Below, one piece after another: positions 53,786-64,000 of a DNA stretch of 64,000 nt. Position numbers and translations under genes: made by a program. The stretch is from Persicaria tinctoria (taxonomy: Eukaryota > Streptophyta > Magnoliopsida > Caryophyllales > Polygonaceae). Numbering within the stretch: the first letter of the stretch is position 1; each line of letters opens with the position of its first letter. Where the stretch lies: NCBI GenBank assembly GCA_037127255.1, contig JBANSL010000004.1, positions 22,513,967 through 22,577,966 of the forward strand, written 5' to 3'. The notes below the pieces were generated by a model that was given only the letters and a program-made list of their open reading frames with translations, was not told the DNA's origin and did no database searches.

Positions 53786-56700
53786 ATTAGAATTCGTATG
53801 TTAAGAATTTTCTTTATGATGTTTTGAGGAAGTATTTTCCTCAATTCTTCAACTTTCCATTTTCTTATCGGGTCCTATGTATTGTTCCACCTTCTCTTGT
53901 TCATTAATTGATTTGTTCGAAATACTTTTCCCCAATAGTTTTTCTCACACAATTCACTCATCTTTCGAGAATCTAATTGTTTTCTTATTCCCTACTTGCC
54001 AAATCAATCCTTTACATAATTCATTTTTACTTTCCACTAGTTTTTTCCATTGGTAGGATATCTTTTTTCTTTTTTCGTATTCCCATAATGTTGCATCTTT
54101 CATGTATTTCTCTTTAATTATTTTAACCCGGATATTATTTGGTTCAGCCAAAATTTTCCACAATAACTTCATTTGAAGTGCTTTGTTCATATCTTTGGAT
54201 TTGTTTACTCCTAACCCACCAAATTTCTTCAGTTTACAGATTTTATCCCATCCTATCAATGGCTTTTGGTTCATGTCCTTATTCCAAAAGAAAAATCTAT
54301 AAAGTATGTCTAGTTCTTTATGTGTGTTTGTTGGTAGTCCAAAACTTTGCATCACATAGTAAGGTTGAGTTGCAAGATTGGTTTTAATCAGAACAGCTCT
54401 ACCCTATTGGGAAAGTGAATTTGCCTTCCATTTTCTCATTTGGGACTTTATCCTTTCCACAGCATCTTCAAAAGTGTTCTAATTCACTATCAGTTTATAA
54501 TTGGGCATCCTAAATATTTTTCGAGTGCGGTATGGTTGGTGATGTGAAGTATATTTTGAATGCTTTGTTTTCGTTGGTTTGTAACCTCTAAAGTTACTTG
54601 GAAAGCTGATTTATGAAAAAAATACATTTTTTCCGGATATACTACAATACTCATCAATGATTGTTTTACTTGAGTGCACGATTCTGGGCTTGCTTTAGCA
54701 AATATCATGATATCATCTGCGAAGAGAGAAATGGTACTCTAGTTCCTGACATAGTCGTCTCAAAACCTATCGTTTTTTCTCTACTCATCACTTGTCATTA
54801 GTAGTTTTATTAGAACTATCTCAGCTTCAATAACAAAAAGGAGCGAGGATTGGATCTCCTTGTCTAATTCCTTTTTCTGGTCGAAAAACATCAGTTGATC
54901 CATCATTAACCAGAATGGAGAAAGAGACAGTTTTCACACAATCTTTAACCCAAAAGATGAATCTTATGCAAAAACCGAATCTAGACATAACTTGGAAGAG
55001 GAAATCCCATTCAACTCTATCATAAGCATTTTCCATGTATAATTTTACTTTTATCCATCCCTCTTTACCTTTTCTTGATTTGAAAGAGTGAAAAATTTCG
55101 TGCGCAACAAGGACATTGTCTTTTCTATGGCTACATATGCTCCTTGTAATGGATGTATGATCTTTTCTATGGCAATTTTTAATCTATCCAACACTATTTT
55201 GGCAATTGTTTGGTATATTGTAGAGCACAAGCTTATTGGTCTATAGTGGTTAGTGGAACTTGGGTTTTCACACTTTGAAATAAGAGAGATAAAAGTCTGG
55301 TGAATCTGTTTCGGGAGCTTTCTAGAATGAAAAAAGATTTTAATCTCTCTAATTACATCGGGTCCAACTATATCCCAATATTTTTTATATAACTCGGCTA
55401 TCATTCCATCTGGTCCTGGTGATTTATTTTTCCTTATTTCAAACATCCCTTTTTTAATTTCAATATTTGTTACCGGTTTTACCAACTTTTCATTATCAGT
55501 CGTAGAGATTTCTAAATCAATTAGATGGAGGTACTCGTTGAGTAATTGTTTGTTAATGTTGATTTTTTATATATCTTCTCTCAAAATCTGTTTTTGATTT
55601 CTTTTACGATGTTCTCCTCTCCTATAATCTTGGTTCCTTCTGTTGTTTTTATTTCCCTTATCATTTTTCTGTTTCTCTTTCCTATAGCTATCATATGGAA
55701 ATACCCTGAATTCGTGTCTACAAGTCTGAGGCGCTTAGTTTTTGCTCTTTGGTTCCAGTAAATCTTATGATAATCAAGAATTTTGTTCTATTTATTTAGT
55801 AGTCGAGTTTGCTTCAAGCTAGTTTGTGTATCTTGTGATCGGGCGTTTTTTTTTTTATTTGAATCAAGTTGTCATCAATTTCTTTGACTTGTCTAAAAAT
55901 GTCCCCAAAAGACTTCTTACTCCACTCTTTATAGAGACGTTTGAGAAGTAGCGTTTTCTTAACAAGCTTAAACATGTATCATCCTGAAACGTTTAGTCGC
56001 CAAGATTGTTTGAAAATCTTTCTATAATCATTTCTACTCATCCAAATTGTCTCAACCCAGAATGGCTTTCCTTTGTAGTCGTCATCTAATCGAAGTTCTA
56101 GTGATATTGGACAATGGTCTGAAGATGTGAAGGCATGGTTTGATGTAACAATTTCAGGATACCATTACATGATTTGGGAGTGAACTAGCACTCTATAAAG
56201 TTTCTCGTATATGTTATCTGTATCTGTTTTATTTTTGCACCATGTAAATTCGTTTCCTAGTGTCGGAATTTCCATCAATTCACAATTGTTCTTGAAATCC
56301 CAAAGTCGATTGAGTCTATTTTTGTTAGGAATATTTCCACCCCACTTCTCGTTAACACTTTGTATTTCATTCAGATTCCCAAGCACAATGCATTGGAGGT
56401 TAAGGTTATTTATATAATTTGTAAGTTTATTCCAAAATTCTTTTTTTTTCTCTTTTGTTGGGCAGAGCATAGACAAAGACAAGGGCTATAATCAAATTTT
56501 GACTTGGGATCAATAGTTTAAATGAGATAAATCTTTGGTCCTTTAAGATGAGTACTATTTTTTCATTGTGTAATTGATAGCTTTTCCGTAAGACACGTAT
56601 CCCACCCGATCGTCCAGCCGCTAGAACCCGTTTAATTGAATCAAAGCCAGTGTTTTTTCCAAATTTTCTTCTCAGGTTGTCGATCTGTCTTAGTTTTCAT

Positions 56701-56803
56701 TAATGCTAACATCTTTATGTTTTGGATCTTATAAAAAATGTCAACGTCTTCCCATAAATTCCTACAAGCAATTCCACACGAGTTCCAAGAGCTAATCTTC
56801 ATC
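53786..56803 (-). pseudogene. L1-type LINE ORF2 (endonuclease and reverse transcriptase), decayed
   Basis: On the minus strand the start at 56803 (MKISSWNSCGI) opens the endonuclease domain. VLGNLNEIQSVNEKWGG and GNEFTWCKNKTDTDNIYEKL follow (56165-56482). The reverse transcriptase has KNKSPGPDGMIAELYKKYW, NHYRPISLCSTIYQTIAKIV, MENAYDRVEWDFLFQVM, GIRQGDPI and a catalytic F-A-D-D box at about 54705. After it come LGCPIIN and the C-terminal FFWNKDMNQKPLIGWDKICK, FGGLGVNKSKDMNKAL. Many stops and frameshifts are present. The 3' end is replaced at about 53785 by LTR G, so no poly-A tail remains. Confidence 0.9.
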
Positions 56804-57738
56804 TATAATTTTTACCAGAATTTGGGGTATCTTTATGTGTTCTGTTTTCATATAGGCTTGATGGTTAAGAGATTGTTGTTTAATTTGACGATTGGATTTT
56901 CCTTTTGTGGTCCAAGAGACATTTGTCATAACGAGTCGGACATGGATCATGTGAGCATAGGTGAACATAAATTTATTGTTCAAGCTATTTTTCAAACTCA
57001 TATATTTGTTCAGTGGGTTCAACATGGGTTCCAATCTACTAACAAATCCATCAAAATAAATATTCGAGATCAAAATTACCTCGATTTCAAAGGTCATTGA
57101 CCACCGTGAGATCAAATCTTTATGAGTCACGGGGTCAAGGGAGATCATTGTTCTCTATAATTTCAGTTCTGCATCTAACATGCACAATAAATTCAAGTTA
57201 ACCATAGTGAAAATAGGGGCATACCTTTCAATTTTGGTGTGGTGCAATCATCCATTTATTGTTTTCCAATCTTTCTTCTCACTAGTCTTAATTGTCTTGG
57301 ATCTCTCTCATTTTTCAGTTTCACATTCTTGTCATGGTTCAAATACATTTTTCAAGTTCTCACATTTATTCAACATGGGTCTCTCTCTCATTTTAATCGA
57401 GAATCCAAAATTTAGAGAGGGAGAAGAGCAAGAGTAAGGGAGAGGTATGATTTTTTGGCTTTCTCGAGGGAACGAGCATGGCCGAAGTGGAAAAGATTGA
57501 AGATATCAACGGCGTAGATCCAAACGGGGCGGTCGGTAGGCGATGGATTGGGATTCAAAGGGCTAGTATGCGCCTCCATTCGATCTTCTTCGTCTTCGTA
57601 CTCAACTCCGGCGAGGATTCAATCGGGAATCCGGAACAGTCAATGTCTTTCCATGAATATGAAGAAGAGGAAGGATAACGGGACGTTGAAGGAGAGGGTT
57701 CAATCAGAGAAGGATGAAGGTTCGATAATATAAAACAA
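56804..57738. other. unassigned segment between LINE and copia element
   Basis: The first ~300 bp may be the LINE 5' region. The part 57440-57730 has a plus-strand ATG at 57478 with a 66-codon frame ([20 protein letters not shown]) and an overlapping frame at 57548-57733. I recognise neither. It could be a first-exon remnant. The target-site copy AACAA lies at 57734-57738. Confidence 0.35.
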
Positions 57739-58717
57739 TGTAATATAGAAATACTCTAGAAGGGGGGTTGAATAGAGTATGCCCGTTTTTCGCAGAAAGT
57801 CTCAAGACTTTTGGAGCTTGTACCAAAACCTTTGAGATTAAACCTGAATCACAAAGTTAAACAATTCGAAGCAAGTGCGGAAATAAGGTAAAGAAATAAA
57901 GTAAATAACACGAGTAATTGTTTACGAGGTTCAGCACAACTGGCCTACGTCCCCGCCTAAGGTTCTTCCACAACCCTAGGATTCAAAGGCTTTATTGATT
58001 GCTTAGCTTAGGATCCTAATAGCTCACTGAGAAGCCTCTCTCCTATACAATTGCAATCTAGTCAACTCACGTTCCCTTGGAGTCCTAGACCAATCTAGAA
58101 GAGCCCCACCTCTCTCAGCTATCTAGTACAATCCTCTAACTCTCGCAAATCAATAGCCTAGTGCAACTTCCCGAGTTATAAACTCTCGAGTAACACTTGA
58201 AATGAATATATCCTATAAGCTCACAGTGACTCTCAAAGGCTTTGAAATAAACAACAAACTATTTGAGCGCTTTGCAAAGAGACACTTGGAAGACAGATCA
58301 CTTGAATGAATGAAGCTCGTGTGTAGCACTTGTATCTTCTGTCTTCTCCTTCCTTTCCTTTATATAATAGCATGGAGCGTGAGGATCTTCATCACCAGAT
58401 CTCCAACGGCTCTTTGGAATCAGTTCGATCTTGCAATCTTCTATATATGGATACTTTGAAACGCCATGATCTATTTTGAACTGATCTCTTCAACATGTAT
58501 AAGGAAGGATGTAATCTCGATTTATACTTCCTGAAATGGTTAGTCATTCATATATATATAATATAATGGAAGTATATAATAAGATAAAATAATATACGAA
58601 TAATAAGATAGGTTTTGTATTTCATCAACTGTTAATGATCCAAGGCCTTTGACACAAACATCCTGTCAAAGCCTTTGAAACATCTATTCCGATTTTCATC
58701 AAGGGATGGAGTTATCA
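57739..58717 (-). mobile_element. 3' LTR of the SIRE-like copia element
   Basis: On the minus strand it starts TGATAACTCCATCCC directly after the polypurine tract and ends CTTCTAGAGTATTTCTATAT, then TACA. 979 bp. The plus-strand phrase CTCTAGAAGGGGGGTTGAAT is typical of plant copia LTRs. The 5' LTR should lie beyond the right window edge, followed by AACAA. Confidence 0.85.
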
Positions 58718-58730
58718 ATCTCCCCCTTGA
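58718..58730 (-). other. polypurine tract of the copia element
   Basis: The minus strand reads TCAAGGGGGAGAT immediately before the LTR, the usual plus-strand primer of plant copia elements. Confidence 0.85.
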
Positions 58731-59329
58731 TGAAAGACAAAACATGTGCATCCCTGCAACTTAGTCAAACGAATATAACATAATCAAAATCAGACTAAGT
58801 ACCTGCAAGGGTTAGACAAATGTTGGATCAAATAATTTTTAAAGTAAGAAAACATCCAACCGAAAACCATAAATCAAAAAGCAAGGTCTTCCAAGACCTA
58901 TAAGCAGAGGTTTTAAAAGTCTAACGATCATCTCCCCCTTTTTGTCTTTCAACAAAGGGCGGAGGTAAAACAGTTACCAAAAGTGACCAAAAGTTTTGAA
59001 AAATTTTCCAAAAACCAGCAAAGTAACAAGTTTCAGGGGTGGGATAGGGTGGGATAAGGTTTAGGTTAAGTCAATCCAGAGGATCATCAGTGAGCCTCGT
59101 CCATAGTCCTTCCAACATCGTTGAAATCCCGCTCATCGTCGTCATCACCTCCTTCTACAGCTCCTTAATATCCAGGCGAACTTCCCCCAAGCCCAACTCA
59201 AGGTTGTCCATGCGTTCATCGAAAGCTGGAGCAGTGGGAAAGGCTTTTGAAGAAGTGGCAAGACTCAAGGTCCCTTGGGGAGACCGAGTGATGCCAATCT
59301 TTTCAAGGCCTTTAGAGTTGAACATACCC
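58731..59329 (-). other. 3' untranslated region of the copia element
   Basis: This lies between the end of the env-like frame and the polypurine tract. The minus strand carries GTCTTTCATCAAGG next to the tract. An open stretch at 59155-59400 (minus) overlaps the env-like end in another frame and contains LATSSKAFPTAPAFDERMDN, so the env-like protein may have extended further before a frameshift. Confidence 0.5.
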
Positions 59330-61272
59330 TTATGACGCAGCTTTTCTGGCATGGGCCATGGTTCCAAGGATGGTGTTGGCCAGATCAGGATCAAGGCCAT
59401 TTAGAATGCGGTAGAGCAGGACCATGGCATTGTCGGTTAGGAGTGAGCCAGAGTTGAGACGGGGTAAGAGGCATCTAACAATGATGTTAAAGACAATTTT
59501 TGCCTCAAGGGTTAGGGATGAGTGGGTGAGTTGCTTTGAGGTGCTGTTGGACGCTTCGGGTAGGAGATATTTGGCTCGGGCTAAGATGATGCAGTTTTTT
59601 TTTGAGGGGTGGATTTCAGATGGTGGAACAGGGGTAGGTAAGCCTAGAGAATCTGCAAAGTCATTGGAGTTGAGTGATATTCTAACCCCTTTGACGACAG
59701 ATTCCAAAGACCAACCATCAGTGTCGTTTTTGGCTTTTAGGTTTATCTAGAAAAGTTGGGTAAGCTCAGGGTAGTAGACAGTCTCAAGGTTAATAAGGTT
59801 CCAGGCAGGGGAATTTTTGAGGAGCTCAATGCAAGGTAACTTCAAGGCTTCAAAGAACTCAACATCTAAAAAATCAGAACAACTAATCTTACGAGTTCTA
59901 AACTCATCTACCCACTTACCAGCAGTCTCAGCATCTTGAAACCAAGAGGAGGGCAAGGATTGATTTACCTGGATATAGGCCGGGGGGTCTGCGTTCTTTC
60001 TGCGCGCGACTGTTGGAGCAGCTCTCTTGACAGGCGCTACAAGACTCTTGACAGGGCCCTTCCGGGTGCGCTTGGGGGATGGAGGCTTGACTGGAGCAGG
60101 GGCTTTCCGCTTCTTCGGAGACGGGGGAGGAGGAGGAGAAGGAGAGGGAGATTCTTCCTCCTCTTCCTCATACCCCGAGTCCTCACCGGACCCCGCTTCA
60201 TCACCTTCAGGTTCCTCGTCCTCTCCGGATCCCTCGTGCTCTTCCTCTTCCTCTTCTTCTTCCTCAGGCTCCACCTCGGATGGAACCTCTTCGGCTTCGG
60301 CATCCTTCCGAATTCGCTCGTCTTCCTCCTCGGCCAGTCTCTTAGCAAGCTCGGCCTCCTCATCGGCCTTTTTCTGCCTCAAGACCTCCTCCTCGGCTTC
60401 CTTGGCAGCATCTTGCTCCAGGGCGGCATCAAGGTCGTCTTCCTCTTCTTCCCCTTTTGTTTAGCACTCAGGGGTTTCTTAGCAGCGCGCTTCTGAGAGC
60501 TTTTGGGAGCCGTGGCCGTGCTCGCCTTAATGGTGCTCTGGACAACTGCTGGGATGATGGCTTGAGTAGCAGGTTCGGGTGTGGGAGAGGAAATGTTCCA
60601 AAAAACGCTTGGCGGATGCTCGGCGGAGAGGTGGGTTCAAGGGTCTAGGCGGAGTAGGCGGGGTCTAGGCGGAGTCTAGGCGGACTTTTTGTTTTAACAT
60701 GTATTTTTACTTGTAAGTTATGTCAAAGACCTAATAAAGGCTATATAAATTAATAAACTTTCATAATCTTCATAGTCCATATTGTTCAACCTTTTCCAAA
60801 GCCAATAAGCATAAATTATAACGCTTCATGTTCAACTGGGAAAAAATTAATAATATAAAATATAATCAAAGTCTAAAACGACCTAGAAGTTGTACAATAA
60901 AACTTCAATTTTAAAATATAATCATGTTTGCACATTAATCTTCTAGACTTTTATGTATTCATTTGTGTTAAAACCTTTGAATTTGCTTTTTTTTAACTAA
61001 ACTGCCTAAACCGCCGATACCCGCCTAGACCCGCCCAAAACCGCCTAGACCCGCCCAGACCCGCCCAGAAACCCGCCAAGCTAGCTCTCCGCCAAGGCCC
61101 GCCAAGCTCCTTGGCTCGAAGGTCAAGGACCGACCAGCGCCTAGGCGGGGTCTAGGCGGCCGCCCATGCCGTTTTTTTGCAACAGTGGGGAGAGGTAGCA
61201 GTGGCCTGGCGTCCCTTGGGGGTGGCGCCAAGTCTTTTGGGAGTGACAGCTTTCTTGGTTTTGGGTGCCATG
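59330..61272 (-). pseudogene. env-like ORF of SIRE/Maximus-type copia element, broken
   Basis: ATG at 61272 (MAPKTKKAVTPKRLGATPKG) opens a Lys/Pro-rich N-terminus. It is interrupted after about 29 codons by a MITE (60594-61184) and resumes with SPTPEPATQAIIPAVVQST. A frameshift near 60450 leads into a long acidic run (poly-E, SGEDEEPEGDEAG), a Pro/Lys-rich segment (SPKKRKAPAPVKPPSPKRTR) and the conserved domain AYIQVNQSLPSSWFQDAETA, FLDVEFFEALKLPCIELLKN. A TAG stop lies at 59747. The same frame then carries SVVKGVRISLNSNDFADSLG, VFNIIVRCLLPRLNSGSLLT and NTILGTMAHARKAAS. The domain resembles the putative plant transposon protein family found in the extra ORF of SIRE-like elements. The role is unknown. 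Confidence 0.78.
60594..61184. mobile_element. MITE-like insertion with GTCTAGGCGG/CCGCCTAGAC repeats
   Basis: The ends TGTTCCAAAAAACG and, inverted, TGTTGCAAAAAAACG flank about 590 bp. Near-identical GTGGGAGAGG (60581-60590) and GTGGGGAGAGG (61185-61195) flank it as a probable target duplication, although the exact left border is uncertain by about 3 bp. GTCTAGGCGG arrays at 60636-60690 and CCGCCTAGACCCGCCC arrays at 61010-61080 face each other, with an AT-rich centre. There is no coding capacity. Confidence 0.75.
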
Positions 61273-61753
61273 GAAGTAGTCGGTTAGGGTTCCTTGAGAG
61301 GCAATTGAGAGGTTGAAGATGAGGGAGTGGAAAGGGTTTGGAAAAATCTGAGTGTAGGTTGTAATCGGGTACAGGATTTGGTTTAATTAGAGAGAGAGGG
61401 TGACGGATTGATGGGATGGGTTTAGGGTTCCAAGGAAAGAAATCATTACATTGCTAAGATTTGAAAGGTTTTCAATTTCAAATTCAAATTCAAATAACCA
61501 TTAAAATCGGACAAGGTAACTAAAAAATATATTTCCAAAAATAAAATATCTTAACGGTTAAGGAAATCATATAAATAGGCAATTTTTGAAATCCGATTAA
61601 AAAATATATAATTGATTAAATATCTAAAAAGATATTAACCAAAAATATATGATCCGATATATGTACTCCACTGTTCAGTTTGCAGATCTTGACATAACTC
61701 TCAAAGGTCTTGACACTGAGTGGAGTTTATCTTTCATAAAGGGAAAGCTCCCC
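61273..61753 (-). other. spacer between copia pol and env-like ORF
   Basis: An AT-rich stretch of about 480 bp with no gene. It would contain the leader of the env-like frame. Nothing else is recognised. Confidence 0.5.
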
Positions 61754-64000
61754 CTACGAAAGTGCATCCTTGTCAAGCATCCCAATCTCTCGTCTAATGA
61801 AGGTGAACCTGTCCTCTGCCAAAGGCTTAGTAAAAATGTCAGCCCATTGATAATCAGTAGAAATAAAAGATATGGACATATCACCTTTTTCAACATGATC
61901 TCTAATGAAATGATGTCTTACATCAATATGCTTGGTCCTTGAATGTTGCACATGATTCTTAGTGATTGATATGGCACTTGTATTGTCACGCTTAATTGGG
62001 ATACCCTTGAGGTTGATGCCAAGATCTCGCATTTGTTGAGCTATCCAAAGGATTTGGGAGCAACAAGCTCCAGCTGCAATGTATTCGGCTTCTGCAGTGG
62101 ATAGAGCAACTGAGTTTTGCTTCTTTGAGTGCCAACTGATCAAAGATGCTCCTAAGAATTGGCAACATCCTGATGTGCTCTTCCTATCCACCTTGTAGCC
62201 TGCAAAATCTGCATCAGAATATCCAATTAACGTGAAATCCTTTTGCTTTGGGTACCATAGTCCAAGTTCCTTAGTGCCATTGAGATATCGAAAGATCCTC
62301 TTCACAGCCACGAGGTGTGATTCTTTGGGATCAGCTTGAAACCTAGCACACATGCAAACACTAAACATGATGTCAGGTCTACTGGCCGTGAGATATAATA
62401 AAGATCCAATCATTCCTCGATACTCCTTTTGATTGACACTTGTTCCAGTCTTGTCTTGATCTAGAGACAATGTTGAGCTCATGGGAGTCTTGGCTGCTTT
62501 GGATTGTTCCATCTTGAACTTCTTCAAGAGATCCTTAGTGTACTTGCTTTGGTTGACGAAGATCCCTTTCTTGGATTGATGAACTTGTAACCCCAAAAAG
62601 AAGTTGAGTTCACCCATTAAGCTCATCTCAAATTCACTGCACATGATGTCAGAAAATTCCTTGCACAAAGATGTGTTAGTAGCACCAAATAATATATCAT
62701 CAACATAAATTTGAATAACCAAAATGTCCTTTCCTTTGGTCTTGATAAAAAGAGTCTTGTCGATCAACCCTCTTTTAAAATCATTTTCTAAAAGATATTT
62801 TAACAAGCGCTCGTACCAAGCTCTTGGGGCTTGTTTCAAACCATAAAGCGCCTTGTCGAGTTTTTAAACATGATTGGGAAATTCTGAGCTTTCAAAACCT
62901 TGGGGTTGAGCAACATAAACTTCTTCTTCTAAGAAACCATTAAGAAAAGCACACTTGACATCCATTTGATATAACTTTATGCTCATAAAAGATGCAAATG
63001 CTAATAAAATGTGAATGGCTTCAAGCCTGGCTACGGGAGCAAAGGTCTCTTCGTAGTCAATACCTTCCTCTTGATTGTAGCCTTGAGCAACAAGTCGTGC
63101 CTTGTTCCTCACAATCTTGCCATTCTCATCTAACTTGTTTCGAAACACCCATCGAGTGCCAATGACTGATTGATGCTTTGGTCTAGGCTTCAAAGTCCAG
63201 ACTTTGTTCCTCTCAAATTCATTAAGTTCACTTTGCATAGCTATAATCCAGTCTGGCTCCTGAAGTGCCTCATTTACCTTCTTTGGCTCAATAAGAGAAA
63301 CAAACGCGTTAAAAGCACAAAGATCTTTAAGTTTAGAACGAGTTTGAACACTAGAAGTAGGGTCAGAAATGATATCCTTTAATGAGTGTGATGAGGAGTA
63401 TTTGAATTTCCTTTTGTTAGTCTCCGCTCCTTGATTCGTCACACCATCAGGATCGATTTGTGGTACATCTGACTCCGTGGTCCTGTTAGGTTCAGTTACA
63501 GCAGTCTCTGACATCTCAACACTATTGGATTGGACACCAAGGGCTTTGGATGCATCTTCAACACCTTGGGCCAATTCTTCAGTGTTAAGAATCGGTTCCT
63601 GCATGTTCCTTTTCTCTGTGTTCATGGTAGCAGCATCATCACCTTCCTCGTTCTCTTCATGGATATTAAGATCTATATCTGCAACACTTTCACTCAAAGC
63701 ACCATCATTGCATTCATCAAAAATAACATGTATACTTTCTTCAACTACCTGGGTCCTTTTATTGAAGATTCTATAAGCTTTGCTACTCGTGGAATAGCCA
63801 AGAAATATACCTTCATCACTACGCGCATCAAATTTCCCAAGGTTATCTTTTCCATTGTTATGAACAAAACAAGTACAGCCAAAGGGTTTAAAATAAGATA
63901 TAAGTGGTTTGCGGCCTTTGAAAAGTTCATAAGGAGTTTTCTTTAAGATGGAACGAATAAGACAACGATTTAAAATGTAGTTAGTTGTGTTAACAGCTTC
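61754..64000 (-). pseudogene. Ty1/copia (SIRE-like) pol: integrase end, reverse transcriptase, RNase H (partial)
   Basis: The frame enters from the right edge and is open from 64000 to 62867. The integrase end has [36 protein letters not shown] and [18 protein letters not shown] variable linker follows, then the copia reverse transcriptase ([40 protein letters not shown]). A single TAA at 62864-62866 breaks it between PNHV and KLDKALYGLKQAPRAW. Downstream the catalytic Y-V-D-D box is intact, as are the RNase H motifs (GYSDADFAGYKVDRKSTSGC, ALSTAEAEYIAA, DNTSAISITKNHVQHSRTKH, IDVRHHFIRD). The C-terminus is MLDKDALS. A single nonsense codon suggests a fairly recent copy. Confidence 0.92.

Noticed and set aside
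60027..60464. Poly-Ser frame on the plus strand
   Set aside because: Antisense shadow of the Glu-rich run of the env-like frame on the minus strand.

Overview
The window looks like nuclear DNA of a flowering plant, made almost entirely of nested transposable elements. The lineages seen are plant-typical: a CACTA (TNP2-type) DNA transposon, Ty3/gypsy elements with Athila-like gag and protease and a tRNA-Asp-type primer site, a SIRE/Maximus-like Ty1/copia element with an env-like gene, an L1-type LINE, and hAT- and MITE-like insertions. I see no convincing intact host gene. The only long coding region without a lesion is a 285-codon frame at 37357-38214, inside a complete non-autonomous LTR element (35464-41186).

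Layout. 1-2564 is the 3' end of an LTR element (A1) that continues to the left. 2565-10919 is the right part of a minus-strand CACTA element. Its transposase is broken by nonsense codons and by a solo LTR (6556-8380, target duplication CCAAC). The CACTA sits inside the 5' LTR of element B, which resumes at 10920, carries a broken copy of the 285-codon frame and ends with its 3' LTR at 15994. 16510-18275 and 34567-35463/41187-41819 are two copies of one terminal-inverted-repeat-like element. 19591-23878 holds two related elements in mirror orientation. Element C (23897-34566) is an LTR element with gag and protease but no reverse transcriptase; a solo LTR (26453-28467, AAAGC) and a hAT-like MITE (30189-30648, GCGACGGT) are nested in it. 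Element E follows (target duplication ATCAT). 41942-44640 holds a second gag-protease copy (D). 44645-49306 is a minus-strand gag-protease element (F). 49307-53785 is a mosaic of LTR pieces, with a solo LTR at 49897-51732 (GGTAA) and another at 52201-53528. A decayed LINE lies on the minus strand at 53786-56803. A SIRE-like copia element runs on the minus strand from 57739 past the window end.

How the parts relate. LTRs of A, B, C, E and the three solo LTRs belong to one superfamily. All share TG(T/A)(T/G)GTGAGC-like starts, ACAACA-like ends, a TATA box, a strongly conserved block downstream of it, and arrays of a 10-bp motif TCGA-NN-TCGA near both LTR ends. B and E share LTRs, leader and 3' untranslated sequence with C, but carry the 285-codon frame where C carries gag and protease. 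None of C, D or F encodes reverse transcriptase, RNase H or a full integrase here, so these elements probably moved with proteins supplied from elsewhere. The most unusual features are the TCGA-NN-TCGA arrays and the 285-codon protein of the B/E group.
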